DNA of 64,000 nt. Origin: Paludibacterium yongneupense DSM 18731. GTDB lineage: Bacteria > Pseudomonadota > Gammaproteobacteria > Burkholderiales > Chromobacteriaceae. A program made the position numbers and the translations under genes. Each line of letters starts with the position of its first letter. Position 1 is the first letter of the stretch. Shown here piece by piece: positions 44,071 to 53,936 of this stretch. The notes under the pieces are model-generated. The model ran no database searches and was not told the origin of the DNA. It was given only the letters and a program-made list of their open reading frames with translations. Location of the stretch: NCBI RefSeq assembly GCF_000422925.1, contig NZ_KE383958.1:1-64000 (forward strand), written 5' to 3'.

Positions 44071-44899
44071 ACGTATCCGCTTGCAGTTGTCCGAGCTCTC
44101 CGGTGCCGAGCGCAAAGTTGCGGAATTGGTCCTGGTGCAGCCGTACACTGTCATGCAGGCGGCCGTTGCCGACATTGCCCGCAACGCCGGGGTCAGTCAG
44201 CCGACGGTGATCCGCTTCTGCCGCTCCATGGGGTGTTCGGGTCTTCCCGACTTCAAGCTCAAGCTGGCGGGGAGTCTGGTAACCGGAGTACCCTATGTGC
44301 ATTCCAGCGTTCGACCGGAAGATCCGACCTCCGAGATCGCGGCCAAGGTATTCGACAACACGGTGTCGGCACTGATCAAGTGCCGCAACGATGTCAGCCC
44401 GGCGGCAGTGGCCGAGGCGGTCGAATTGCTGTCTCACGCCAAACGGGTCGAATTCTACGGGCTTGGCAATTCGGGCATCATCGCGCAGGATGCCCAACAC
44501 AAATTCTTCCGTTATGGCATCCCCACTGTTGCCTACGCGGATACTCATATCCAGGCCATGGCGGCGTCCCTCCTCACGGAGGGCGATGTGCTGGTGGCGA
44601 TATCCAATTCCGGTCGCTCGCTGGAATTGCTGGATGCGGTGGACGAGGCGCTGCATGGCGGCGCCCGTGTGGTGGCTATCACGCGCGGCGGTTCCCCGCT
44701 CGCTCGCAAGGCGACTGTGACGCTGGTTGCCGATGCGCCCGAGGATGCCGAAACCTATAGCCCCATGCTGTCCCGTATCGTCCACCTGGTATTGATCGAT
44801 ATCCTGGCGGTCGGTGTGGCCTTGCAGCGTGGTCCGGGTCTGATTACACAGCTGGAAAAAACCAAGCACAGTCTGAGGAGTCGACGGCTGCGCGAATAA
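44063..44899 (+). CDS. hexR: HexR, RpiR-family regulator of sugar-acid metabolism
   Basis: A 278-residue regulator with an N-terminal RpiR-type HTH ([58 protein letters not shown]) and a C-terminal SIS sugar-phosphate-binding domain ([44 protein letters not shown]). HexR proteins bind KDPG and repress zwf, edd and related genes. Location between glk and pgi and four HexR-like sites in this window support the assignment. Its start overlaps the end of glk. Confidence 0.93.
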   Translation: MLERIRLQLSELSGAERKVAELVLVQPYTVMQAAVADIARNAGVSQPTVIRFCRSMGCSGLPDFKLKLAGSLVTGVPYVHSSVRPEDPTSEIAAKVFDNTVSALIKCRNDVSPAAVAEAVELLSHAKRVEFYGLGNSGIIAQDAQHKFFRYGIPTVAYADTHIQAMAASLLTEGDVLVAISNSGRSLELLDAVDEALHGGARVVAITRGGSPLARKATVTLVADAPEDAETYSPMLSRIVHLVLIDILAVGVALQRGPGLITQLEKTKHSLRSRRLRE

Positions 44900-44925
44900 A
44901 CAGACGAAAACTGAGGCGATGTATC

Positions 44926-46569
44926 ATGAGTGTATTGACCGAGTTACCTGCCTGGCAATCGCTATGGCAGCATTTTTCCGAGACGCGCCATCTGCATATG
45001 CGGGATCAATTCCTGAATGATCCCGAGCGCGCCGAACGGTATTTCCTCGAAGTCGGCGACGTTTTTCTCGACTATTCCAAAAACCGCATCAATGACGAGA
45101 CCATCCGCCTGCTGATGCAGCTTGCCCACGAAGCCGGCTTGCCTGACAAGCTCAAGGCGATGTTCAAGGGCGAAAAAATAAATACCACGGAGAACCGCGC
45201 CGTTCTGCACGTCGCACTGCGCAATCGCACCAATTCGCCGATCATGGTCGACGGAGAAGATGTGATGCCGAAAGTGAACAGCGTGCTCGACCGCATGGGC
45301 CGCTTTTCGCATGCAGTGCGTTCCGGCGAATGGCTCGGTTATACCAATCAGCCCATTACCGACGTGGTCAATATCGGCATCGGCGGTTCCGACCTCGGTC
45401 CGTTGATGGTCTGCAGCGCGCTCAAGCCCTACGGCCACCCGCGCATGAATATGCATTTCGTCTCGAATGTGGACGGTGCGCAGTTGAAGGAAACGCTGAA
45501 GAAAGTCCATCCAGAGACCACACTATTCGTGGTGGCCTCCAAGACTTTCACGACGCAGGAAACCCTGACCAATGCGCTGACGGCCCGCGAGTGGTTCCTC
45601 CGCCATGCCGACGACGAGAAGAACGTCGCGAAACATTTCGTCGCCGTTTCGACCAACCAGAAAGCGGTGGCCGATTTCGGCATCGACCCGGCCAATATGT
45701 TCGAGTTCTGGGACTGGGTCGGCGGACGCTACAGCCTGTGGTCGGCGATCGGTTTGCCCATCATGCTTTATCTGGGCGTGGAGAATTTCACCGAGCTGCT
45801 CAATGGCGCCCACATCATGGACCAGCATTTCCGCAACGCGCCGCTGGAAGCGAACATGCCGGTGCTGTTGGGCATGCTGGGCGTGTGGTACATCAATTTC
45901 TACGGCGGCGGCAGCCACGTCATCGCACCTTACGACCAGTATCTGCATCGCTTGCCCGCCTTCATCCAGCAGCTGGACATGGAGTCCAACGGCAAACAGG
46001 TCATGCATGACGGTCAGTCGGTCGATTTCGAGACCGCTCCCATCATCTGGGGCGAGACCGGCATCAATGGCCAGCATGCCTTCTTCCAGCTGCTGCATCA
46101 GGGTACGCACGTATCGCCGATCGACTTGATCGCTTCGCTGGAAAGACGGGCCTCGCTGCCGGGGCACCATGAAATCCTGCTGGCCAATGTCTTCGCCCAG
46201 GCCGAGGCCTTCATGCGCGGCAAGACCGCGGACGAGGTGCGTGCCGAATTGTCCGGCCAGGGCATGGGCAAAGAGGCGATGGAGGCGCTGGTGCCGCACA
46301 AGGTATTTGGCGGCAACCGGCCGACCAATACCCTGCTGATTTCGCGTTTGTCGCCGCGCAACCTCGGTTCGCTGATCGCCTTGTATGAGCACAAGATCTT
46401 CGTGCAGGGCGTGATCTGGAATATCAACAGTTTTGACCAGTGGGGGGTGGAGCTCGGCAAGCAGTTGGCGAAAACCATCCACGGCGAACTGACCGATAAG
46501 CTGCCGCCGGCCACGCACGATAGTTCGACGGCCAAACTCATCGACTTGTTCCGCCGCTACAATGCCTGA
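44926..46569 (+). CDS. pgi: Glucose-6-phosphate isomerase
   Basis: A 547-residue enzyme interconverting glucose 6-phosphate and fructose 6-phosphate. [67 protein letters not shown] and the C-terminal [10 protein letters not shown] lysine region are all present. The length matches the proteobacterial enzyme. It starts 26 bp after hexR and is closed by a strong terminator, so it ends the zwf-glk-hexR-pgi unit. With the Entner-Doudoroff genes it can support cyclic return of fructose 6-phosphate to the pathway. Confidence 0.97.
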   Translation: MSVLTELPAWQSLWQHFSETRHLHMRDQFLNDPERAERYFLEVGDVFLDYSKNRINDETIRLLMQLAHEAGLPDKLKAMFKGEKINTTENRAVLHVALRNRTNSPIMVDGEDVMPKVNSVLDRMGRFSHAVRSGEWLGYTNQPITDVVNIGIGGSDLGPLMVCSALKPYGHPRMNMHFVSNVDGAQLKETLKKVHPETTLFVVASKTFTTQETLTNALTAREWFLRHADDEKNVAKHFVAVSTNQKAVADFGIDPANMFEFWDWVGGRYSLWSAIGLPIMLYLGVENFTELLNGAHIMDQHFRNAPLEANMPVLLGMLGVWYINFYGGGSHVIAPYDQYLHRLPAFIQQLDMESNGKQVMHDGQSVDFETAPIIWGETGINGQHAFFQLLHQGTHVSPIDLIASLERRASLPGHHEILLANVFAQAEAFMRGKTADEVRAELSGQGMGKEAMEALVPHKVFGGNRPTNTLLISRLSPRNLGSLIALYEHKIFVQGVIWNINSFDQWGVELGKQLAKTIHGELTDKLPPATHDSSTAKLIDLFRRYNA

Positions 46570-46572
46570 TCG

Positions 46573-46611
46573 ACCGTCGCCGCCGGCTCATGCCGGCGGC
46601 GACGGTTTTTT
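46573..46611 (+). terminator. Rho-independent terminator after pgi
   Basis: CCGTCGCCGCCGGC pairs with GCCGGCGGCGACGG around a short CTCAT-type loop, followed by six T residues. It starts four bases after the pgi stop. Confidence 0.92.
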
Positions 46612-46675
46612 CCGTCGTCCTCTTCTCCCCGGATTTTTCCCGTCTGTTTCGCAAATACCACGACTTATGCGGCAA

Positions 46676-46696
46676 GAATGAGAATGTGTATCATTC
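46676..46696. promoter_or_regulatory. Fur-box-like dyad upstream of the two-partner secretion pair
   Basis: GAATGAGA-N5-TATCATTC has near-symmetric arms, and the core TGAGAATGTGTATCA matches the 7-1-7 Fur consensus TGATAATGATTATCA at 12 of 15 positions. It lies about 60-80 bp before the transporter start. It suggests repression by iron-loaded Fur. Confidence 0.5.
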
Positions 46697-46758
46697 TCTG
46701 GACGCTCTGCCGCGTGCCCGATATCGTCGTCTGATAGCAACCCTCATCTAATAAAACA

Positions 46759-48333
46759 ATGGTTAGATCGATGACAACGGTTTTCGAATCGGTGCTCGCG
46801 CCCGGCTGCCTGGCCTTGTTCGCCCTCGGTGGCGCCGTGGCGCAGACACTCCCCGACGCCGATCCACGCCGCAGCGAAGAGGAGGTGCGCGAGGGAGGGG
46901 CCGAGTGCCTGGCGGTGACGCGCGTTCGCATCGTCGGTGTTCATGCCCTGCCGAGGCCCGCAGTCGACGCCCTGCAGCCCGAAGACGGCAGCTGCCTGTC
47001 GCGCAAAGCCCTCAATGTCCTGCTGCGAAGTCTGAGCGCGCTCTATCTGCAGCGTGGCCATGTTGCCGCGCGGGTGCTGCCGCAGCCGGTCGCGGCCGAT
47101 GGCGAACTCGTGCTCAGGGTCGATGAAGGGCGGGTCGTGCGAATGGAGGCGTCGTCGGCCAGGGGCGACGTTGCCGCCCTTTTCCCCGACGCGCTGGGCA
47201 AGCCGCTGGATCTGCGGGCGCTGGAACAGGGCCTCGATCAGGCCAATCGCCTGCCGACGGTGGCGATGCATGCGCGCGTGAATCCGGTTCCGGGCGGAGT
47301 CGAGCTCGCGATCGATGAACGATCCACCGGCGGCAGGCACGGCTTCATCGCGCTCGATAACGGCGGCGAACCGGCTACCGGCGTCGTGCAGGGCACGCTC
47401 AGTTTCGGCATCGACAATCCGGGCGGCGTCTACGATGCCGCCGGCGTCAGCGTCGGGCAGACGCTGGATCGCTTGCCCGGACACCGGCGGCGCTCGCTGG
47501 CGTTGTATTACTCGCGTCCTTACGGCTATTGGACGACGAGTCTGGCAGCCGGATGGTCCGATTATTACAACCGGCAGCGCCTGATCTACCACACGGTTGC
47601 GCTGAGCGGACAGACCGCATCCGCCAGCGTGAAGCTGGAGCGCGTGCTATGGCGCGATGCAGAACATATCGACGGTTTCTCTCTGCAACTGACGCATAAG
47701 CGACTGCGCCACTATCTGATGGACGAACTGCGCGAGCTGGCCAGCCCGACACTGACGGTGGCGGGGGCCGGATATACGAAGCGGCGAGTCTTCGCGCGGG
47801 GCGAAGTATCCGTCCGCGGCGGGCTGGAGCGCGGCGTGGGCTGGCTGGGGGCGAGGCAGCCGCATGGGGGCATAGAGGGGGCGCCCGTCGCGCGCTTCAA
47901 CAAATGGGTGTTCGGCATCGACACCGATTTCAGTTTCGCAGGCGGCACCTTGAGCAGCCGCTTCGACTGGCAGGCGAGCCGCGATGCCCTGCCGGCGGCC
48001 GAGCAAATGGAAATCACCGCGCCGGGGGCGATACGCGGGCATGCGCGCAATCCGCTGGCCGGCGAATCGGGCTGGTTCTGGCGCAATACCCTGCAATACC
48101 GCATTGCGACGGCACAGGGCGGGCTGCTGCCGCGTCTTGGCCTGGATGCGGGCCGCGTGCTGTGGCATGGCGCCCGGCCTCCGTGGCGGGGCGCCAGCGG
48201 CGCGAGCGCCGGCCTCGGCCTGCTGCACGGCAGGATCAGCATGGATCTCGAATATAGCCGTCCACTCGGGCGGCCGTCCGGTTTTGTCGCGGAGGGGCAC
48301 CGGCTGCTGGCCGGTGTCGCCTGGCTCTATTGA
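46759..48333 (+). CDS. Two-partner secretion outer-membrane transporter (TpsB; ShlB/FhaC/HecB type)
   Basis: A 524-residue outer-membrane protein. A signal peptide ending in GGAVAQ occupies about residues 1-29. POTRA-type domains follow (CLAVTRVRIVGVHALPRPAV and LVLRVDEGRVVRMEAS regions). From about residue 200 the sequence shows amphipathic beta strands of a 16-strand barrel, including YYSRPYGYWTTSLAAGWSDYYNR and a closing strand LLAGVAWLY. Such proteins export one partner exoprotein, here encoded 72 bp downstream. Two start codons (46759, 46771) are close together; the first is given. A Fur-box-like dyad lies upstream. Confidence 0.88.
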   Translation: MVRSMTTVFESVLAPGCLALFALGGAVAQTLPDADPRRSEEEVREGGAECLAVTRVRIVGVHALPRPAVDALQPEDGSCLSRKALNVLLRSLSALYLQRGHVAARVLPQPVAADGELVLRVDEGRVVRMEASSARGDVAALFPDALGKPLDLRALEQGLDQANRLPTVAMHARVNPVPGGVELAIDERSTGGRHGFIALDNGGEPATGVVQGTLSFGIDNPGGVYDAAGVSVGQTLDRLPGHRRRSLALYYSRPYGYWTTSLAAGWSDYYNRQRLIYHTVALSGQTASASVKLERVLWRDAEHIDGFSLQLTHKRLRHYLMDELRELASPTLTVAGAGYTKRRVFARGEVSVRGGLERGVGWLGARQPHGGIEGAPVARFNKWVFGIDTDFSFAGGTLSSRFDWQASRDALPAAEQMEITAPGAIRGHARNPLAGESGWFWRNTLQYRIATAQGGLLPRLGLDAGRVLWHGARPPWRGASGASAGLGLLHGRISMDLEYSRPLGRPSGFVAEGHRLLAGVAWLY

Positions 48334-48405
48334 GCCGGGTACGGCAATGCAACGCGCGTAGACGCGTGGGCAGCTACAACACCACACATCATAAGGAGCA
48401 GTGCC

Positions 48406-51400
48406 ATGAATACGCGTTTCCAACTATCCATGCAAGGGAGAGTCTCGGCTGTCGTCACTCTGGCTTTCGCGCTGGCTGACCCGGTCCTGTGCGCCGAAAT
48501 CGAGGTGGCGGAGGGGAGCAGCACCCAGGTCGCACGCAGTGCGACGGGGGTGGCCGTGATCGCGATCGCCGCCCCGAGTGCCGCCGGGCTGTCGCACAAT
48601 CATTTCAAGGAATACAGCATCAGCGCGGCGGGGGCCGTCCTCAACAACGCCGTTGCCGGCGGGCGCTCGCAGCTGGCGGGCGAGCTCGCCGGCAACGGCA
48701 GCCTGGGCGGGCGGGCGGCCGCGGTCATCCTCAACGAGGTCGTCGGCCGCAATCCGTCGCTGCTTCTCGGCAGGCAGGAGGTGTTCGGCCAGGCCGCCGA
48801 CTACGTGCTGGCCAACCCTAACGGTATCCAGTGCCAGGGTTGCGGCTTCATCAATACCCCGCGGGCAACCCTGCTCGTCGGCCGCCCCGAAGTCGAGGGC
48901 GGGCGCCTGCTCAAGCTGACGACCGGGGCAGAGGGCACGCTGACGGTGCGGGACGCGCTGACGACGGAGGGGGCTCTCGACCTTGTCGCCCCGAGGGTGG
49001 ATGCACAAGGCCGGATCGAGGCGGGGGACAGGATCGACGGTCTGAGCGGGCAACTCGAGGTCGGTTATGAAGACGGCCTGGCGAAAGGCCGCGGCGAACT
49101 CGATAGCGTCTATCTGGGCGGAATGAAGGCTGGCAGGGTGCGCCTGGCCGGCTTTGGCGGGATTCATGTCGGTGCCGATATCGCGGCCACCGAAGCCATC
49201 GCCGTGGACAGCAGCGCCGCGCTGGAATTGGAGGCGGCCACGCTCGCCGCTCCCGATATCCGTCTGACCGGGCGGACCGTGCAACTCGGAGGGCACGTGG
49301 ATGAAAGCACGAGCCGCAACGACACGCATGAGGAGAGCTGGTTCATCTGGCAGACCGGCGCCCGCGACAAGGGCAGTTATAGCCATGGCCAGACCGTGAG
49401 CGGGACGCGGCTCGACGGCGGACACGTGACGCTCGCTGCCCGCGACAAGGTAGCGCTGACGGCGAGCAGCGTGCATGCGCACGACGTCAGCATCGCGGCG
49501 AACGAGGTCGAGCTCGGCGCACGGTTGGCGACGACGCTCACCGGCAATTACGACAATGCGTGGAAAGACTCGTGGCTGCGGCACAGTCTGGACGAAACGG
49601 AAAGCAGCGTGGCGCATGGCGTCGATATCGAGGCAGGCGCCACGCTGAGCATGTCGGCCGGCAGCGGCGGCATGCGCATCAGCGGTGCAAAGCTCAGATC
49701 AGGAGGCGGGCTGGATCTCGCCAGCGGCAGCGATCTGCGTGTGGATGGCGTGCGCGAGAGCCGGAGTCAACGCCAGAGCGGGAGGCGTGTCAACGAGGGG
49801 GCGGGGCTGGAAACGGGCAGCTGGAACCGGAGCGAGACGGAAGAACGCATCGTGGGCAGCGTGCTGTCCGGTGGCGGCGGCGCCAGGCTGACGGCTGCCA
49901 ATGATGTGAATCTGGACGGCGCCGTGCTGGTGACGGGGGGCGACTTGGTCGTCGGCGCCGGGCGCGACCTGATCGTGAGCGCGGCCGAGGCCGTATCGCA
50001 ACGCAGCAGCCGTGACGACAATACGCTATGGGGCGGGATCGCAGGCGGAGGCACGCATGCGGACAGCGGCGACGCGTCGAGCCTGAGTGCGTCCGAGATC
50101 GGGGCGAACGGCCGGCTGGGCATGGCCGCCGGGCGGAATATCCATATATCGGGCAGTGCGGTACTCGGCCGTGAAGATGCCGTGGCGGCGGCAGGCGGCG
50201 ATGTCGTCATCGACAACGGTATCGAATCGACGCAGACCCGCGTCCGCGAGAGCCGGGGCGGCGTGTTCAGCATCCCGACGGCTTCGCGCGACGACAGCCG
50301 TTCGGAAGAGCGTGCGATAGGATCGGAGGTCCGCGCCGAATCCAATCTGCGCATCGGCAGCCAGGGCGATTTTGCCCTGATCGGCAGCCGCGTCGATGCC
50401 GGCGGGTGGCTGGCGATCGATGCAGGGGGCAAGGTGGAGATCAGGGCGGCATCGCAAGAGTCGCAAGCGCATTCGCATACCTCGGCGCTGGAACTGGGCG
50501 TTTTTTCCGGGATGGAAGGGGACAAGCAGTACCGCGCCGGGTGGCAGGCGGAATACCGGCGCGACACGCAGGATATGGAGCGCGTCGATACCCTTGCGGC
50601 CAGCGTTCGCGGCGGCGACGTGACTATCCGGGCCAGCGGGTCAGTGAAGCTGGAGGGGTCGCAGATCGCGGCTGGCGGTGACATCGCCGTCACCGCGACC
50701 GATGTGGATCTGGCCGCCAGCCGCGATACGGTGCAGCAACGGACTACGGCGTCGGCGCTTGCCGGCGGAGCGTATGTGAGCGGCGGCATCGATCGCGCGG
50801 GCGACGGGGTATTCCTCGGTCAGCGCACGACTACGCATGCCTCCGAGGCCAATAACGCACAGGTGAGCAGCATGGATGCCGGCAACGCGCTGACGCTGGA
50901 CGGCAGCAAGGTGCAAAGCGAGGGAGCGCGCCTGAACGCCGCCGGTGCCTTGCACATCAGCGCCGAGGACATCGCGCAGCGCGCCGCCTCCTCGCAGCGG
51001 GATACGCGCGATGGCGAGCTCAAGTGGGGTGCCGAGTTGGGGCCGAGCGCCGATTATGGCGAAGTGCTCCGTCCCGTCGTCAAGCTGGCGGGCGATCTGC
51101 CTCTGGTGCAGCCCGACGCCGGGAGCGTGGGCAAGGCACTGGCGTCGGCAGCGCAGAGTGCGGCGCGCGGCGACTGGAAAGGAGCTTACCAGGCCGGGAT
51201 TTCCCTGCTGGGCGATCCGGGCGACGCGAAGGTCGCCGCTGCGCTGGGGGAGGCGGCACGGCATGCGGCCGACGGGGACTGGAAGGCCGCTTATGCCGCG
51301 ATCAGCGGCATCGGCATACCGGATGCCGGTTTCACCCTTACGGTCAGGGCCAACGCCAGCAATAGCCACGACAGCCGCCTGCAGGCCGAGCCGACACAAC

Positions 51401-52974
51401 TGCATGGCGCATCCGTGACGGTCGAGGCGACCGGTCGACTGCTCGATCAGGGGACACAGTATAAGGCCGAGGCGGGGAGCGTGGCCTTGTCCGCCGGGAG
51501 GCATGTGTCGGACGTCGCCGTCAGCGAGAGCCGGCATGAAGAAAGCGCCGACCGGGGCGAGGCTGGATTGCGTGTGGCGACCCGCACCGGCTACGACTTG
51601 CAGGTGAAGGGTCAGGGCGAAGGCGAGGGGCAGAAGGACACGAGCCTGGTCCGGCACGAGCAGGGGGGGACGATAGCCGGCAATGCAATCGACATTCGTG
51701 TCGCCGGCGACGCCACTTATAGCGGCACGCGCATCGAGGCGGGGGCGGGCGGCATCGCTATCGATGTCGGCGGCACGCTCTCGTTGGCGGCCGCGCACGA
51801 GCGGCAGCAGGAAACGCACGATCGCACGCATGGCGAAGGCCGTCTCGGGCTGGCGCTGGGCGAGACCGGCGACTCCGGGTCGGGCCAGGCCGCCGCCGGG
51901 GGGGCGCATCGGCAGGCGAGCGCCACGACCGTGCAGGCGGTCGGCCTGAACAGTCCGGGGGCGGTAAACGTCGCGGCCGGCGGCGACCTTCTGCTGGATG
52001 GGAGTCGCATCGGAGCGCGCGATGCCGAGGCCGGTCCGGTGACGCTGGCCGCCGGCGGCCGAGTCGAAATCGACGCGGCACGGGGGCAGACGCAGTCGGA
52101 AACGCTCGAGTGGAGCGGCCGCTCGGCGGTGGCGGCAGGTGGCGAAGCGGTGGAGGTCGAAGGCGCGGGAACGGTGGGGCGGAAGCATGATGCCGGGACG
52201 ACGGTTCAAGCCGCCGTCATTGTCAGTCGCGAAGGCGTGGCCGTGTCGGCCGGTGCGGAGGGCGCAGACGCGTTGCGGGTGGAAGGTGCGATGCTGACGG
52301 GTTCCGGCGTTGAGCTGCGCAGCGCGGGAGCGATGACGCTGGAGTCGGCGACGGGGACGAGCAGTGGCTCCGAACTGCGGGTGGAGGCCACCCTGGCCGG
52401 CAAGCGCAAGTCGCCCACGGCAGAAGCCAAGGCCAGCCTGGGCGCGGATGTCGACCTGCGGGTGGAGCAGGGCGAGCACGGCGGGCTGCATCAGCTCGGA
52501 ACCCGGGTCGAAGGGGGACACGTGATTCTGGCGTCGTCCGGCGCGGTTCTGTCCGGTGCCGAGGTGGTGGCGGGCACGGTGGACATGCATATCGACGGCG
52601 CCTTGCACCTGCAGGGGCGTCCGGACAGCGCCGATAGCGGAAAAGGCTCGCTTGCCGCGTCGCTACAGGGCGGCGTGCCTGGGGGGGGCGTCTCCTTCGA
52701 GCGCATGCACGACGACACGGTCGTGGCGGCGACCGGCGTGATGGCGCGCGGCGATGTGAAGCTGGATGCGAGCGGGGGCATCGACATCGTCGGCGCGCGT
52801 GTCGAATCGAGCGGCGGCAAGGTCGAGGCGGAAGGCGCTCAGCTATCCCGTTTACCGGGGCGCCATTCGAGCCTGAGCGGCAGCGTCGATTTCAGCGGAG
52901 AGAAAGCCCCTTCGTACGCGCATCGCGACGAGGATGCCAGCGTGGCCGGCACCCTCGTCGGCGTTCAGCGATAA
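48406..52974 (+). CDS. Filamentous haemagglutinin/haemolysin-type exoprotein (TpsA)
   Basis: A 1522-residue secreted protein. A signal peptide ends near residue 30 (ADPVLCA). The TPS domain recognised by TpsB follows, with the family signatures LSHNHFKEYSISAAGAVLNNA and NPNGIQCQGCGFINTPRATLL (about residues 136-150). The remainder is beta-helix-type repeat sequence rich in G, A, D and S with haemagglutinin-like repeats. It is close in length to ShlA/HpmA cytolysins and far shorter than FhaB. I see no VENN motif or C-terminal toxin module, so contact-dependent inhibition is unlikely. It is the substrate of the upstream TpsB. Adhesin or cytolysin cannot be decided by eye. Confidence 0.88.
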   Translation: MNTRFQLSMQGRVSAVVTLAFALADPVLCAEIEVAEGSSTQVARSATGVAVIAIAAPSAAGLSHNHFKEYSISAAGAVLNNAVAGGRSQLAGELAGNGSLGGRAAAVILNEVVGRNPSLLLGRQEVFGQAADYVLANPNGIQCQGCGFINTPRATLLVGRPEVEGGRLLKLTTGAEGTLTVRDALTTEGALDLVAPRVDAQGRIEAGDRIDGLSGQLEVGYEDGLAKGRGELDSVYLGGMKAGRVRLAGFGGIHVGADIAATEAIAVDSSAALELEAATLAAPDIRLTGRTVQLGGHVDESTSRNDTHEESWFIWQTGARDKGSYSHGQTVSGTRLDGGHVTLAARDKVALTASSVHAHDVSIAANEVELGARLATTLTGNYDNAWKDSWLRHSLDETESSVAHGVDIEAGATLSMSAGSGGMRISGAKLRSGGGLDLASGSDLRVDGVRESRSQRQSGRRVNEGAGLETGSWNRSETEERIVGSVLSGGGGARLTAANDVNLDGAVLVTGGDLVVGAGRDLIVSAAEAVSQRSSRDDNTLWGGIAGGGTHADSGDASSLSASEIGANGRLGMAAGRNIHISGSAVLGREDAVAAAGGDVVIDNGIESTQTRVRESRGGVFSIPTASRDDSRSEERAIGSEVRAESNLRIGSQGDFALIGSRVDAGGWLAIDAGGKVEIRAASQESQAHSHTSALELGVFSGMEGDKQYRAGWQAEYRRDTQDMERVDTLAASVRGGDVTIRASGSVKLEGSQIAAGGDIAVTATDVDLAASRDTVQQRTTASALAGGAYVSGGIDRAGDGVFLGQRTTTHASEANNAQVSSMDAGNALTLDGSKVQSEGARLNAAGALHISAEDIAQRAASSQRDTRDGELKWGAELGPSADYGEVLRPVVKLAGDLPLVQPDAGSVGKALASAAQSAARGDWKGAYQAGISLLGDPGDAKVAAALGEAARHAADGDWKAAYAAISGIGIPDAGFTLTVRANASNSHDSRLQAEPTQLHGASVTVEATGRLLDQGTQYKAEAGSVALSAGRHVSDVAVSESRHEESADRGEAGLRVATRTGYDLQVKGQGEGEGQKDTSLVRHEQGGTIAGNAIDIRVAGDATYSGTRIEAGAGGIAIDVGGTLSLAAAHERQQETHDRTHGEGRLGLALGETGDSGSGQAAAGGAHRQASATTVQAVGLNSPGAVNVAAGGDLLLDGSRIGARDAEAGPVTLAAGGRVEIDAARGQTQSETLEWSGRSAVAAGGEAVEVEGAGTVGRKHDAGTTVQAAVIVSREGVAVSAGAEGADALRVEGAMLTGSGVELRSAGAMTLESATGTSSGSELRVEATLAGKRKSPTAEAKASLGADVDLRVEQGEHGGLHQLGTRVEGGHVILASSGAVLSGAEVVAGTVDMHIDGALHLQGRPDSADSGKGSLAASLQGGVPGGGVSFERMHDDTVVAATGVMARGDVKLDASGGIDIVGARVESSGGKVEAEGAQLSRLPGRHSSLSGSVDFSGEKAPSYAHRDEDASVAGTLVGVQR

Positions 52975-53615
52975 CGCGCGTCGGCGAGGAAAGGGTTCGA
53001 GCGTTTTTCGTCGCCAAGCGTGGTCAGCGGCCCGTGGCCGGTGACCACCGTGGTGGCGTTGGGCAGGGTGAACAGCTTGTCGTGAATCGCGTTCAGCAGC
53101 TGTGCGTGGTTGCCCATCGGGAAGTCGGTACGGCCGATCGAACCCTGGAACAGGACGTCGCCGGCGATCAGCAAGGCGGCAGGCTCGCTGTAGAACACCA
53201 CATGGCCCGGCGTATGGCCCGGGCAGTGCAGCACCTGCAGGGTCTGCTCGCCGACGGTCACCGAGTCGCCCTGCTCGAGCCAGCGGTCCGGTGTCAATGC
53301 CGGAACCTGGCGAAAGCCGAACATGGTGCCTTGCTGAGGCAATTGATCCAGCCAGAATGCGTCTTCACGCTGCGGTCCCTCTATCGGAACAGCATGGCTC
53401 GCCGCGAGCTCGGCGGCGGCGCCGGCATGATCGATGTGGCCATGCGTGAGCAGCAGTTTTTCCAGGGTCAGGTTGCGCGTCGCCAGCGCGTTCTCGATCA
53501 GTTCGAGATCGCCGCCTGCGTCGACCACGGCGGCTCGCTGCGTTTGGTCGCACCACAGAATGGAACAATTCTGGGCGAATGGCGTCACCGGGATGACATG
53601 AAATTTGAGGGACAT
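52965..53615 (-). CDS. MBL-fold hydrolase, glyoxalase II-like (YcbL type)
   Basis: A 216-residue cytosolic metallohydrolase. The zinc motif is LLLTHGHIDHAGAAAELAA (THxHxDH), with later ligands in VLHCPGHTPGHVVFY, LLIAGDVLFQGSIGRTDFP and VVTGHGPLTTLGDEK. This is the short YcbL-like branch that hydrolyses thioesters such as S-lactoylglutathione and lacks the C-terminal helical domain of GloB. The stop overlaps the convergent tpsA stop by ten bases. The physiological substrate is uncertain. Confidence 0.88.
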   Translation of the reverse strand: MSLKFHVIPVTPFAQNCSILWCDQTQRAAVVDAGGDLELIENALATRNLTLEKLLLTHGHIDHAGAAAELAASHAVPIEGPQREDAFWLDQLPQQGTMFGFRQVPALTPDRWLEQGDSVTVGEQTLQVLHCPGHTPGHVVFYSEPAALLIAGDVLFQGSIGRTDFPMGNHAQLLNAIHDKLFTLPNATTVVTGHGPLTTLGDEKRSNPFLADARYR

Positions 53616-53643
53616 GTGTGTTACCGCCGCGAATCTTCAAACG

Positions 53644-53931
53644 TTAATTGTGGCATGCGTCCGGCGTCAGGAGAAGGTCGGCGCCGTGCCGGCGGGCAAA
53701 GTCGCGTTTGGCCTCCGGCGCCAGCCGCTTGAGCGCGTACTCGGCTTGCGATGCCTGGCGGCGGTCGCCGAATTCGACGACCGCCAGCAGCCGGCGCGGC
53801 GGGCGCATGCGCGTATAGCGTGCGCCCTTGCCGCTCGCGTGTTCACGCCAGCGGCGGCCGACATCGGTCGTGATGCCGGTGTAGATGCTGCCGTCGCTGC
53901 ACTCGATCAGGTACAGGAACCACGCCGCCAT
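53644..53931 (-). CDS. GIY-YIG domain protein (UPF0213/YhbQ-like)
   Basis: A 95-residue protein that is essentially one GIY-YIG nuclease domain: WFLYLIECSDGSIYTGITTDVGRRWREHASGKGARYTR, then RRLLAVVEFGDRRQASQAEYALKRL with the catalytic glutamate. The first GIY motif reads YLIE-YTGI, as is normal for this small family. DNA nicking or repair is suggested for YhbQ-type proteins. It lies five bases downstream of ccsA on the same strand and may be co-transcribed. Confidence 0.85.
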   Translation of the reverse strand: MAAWFLYLIECSDGSIYTGITTDVGRRWREHASGKGARYTRMRPPRRLLAVVEFGDRRQASQAEYALKRLAPEAKRDFARRHGADLLLTPDACHN

Positions 53932-53936
53932 CGCGA

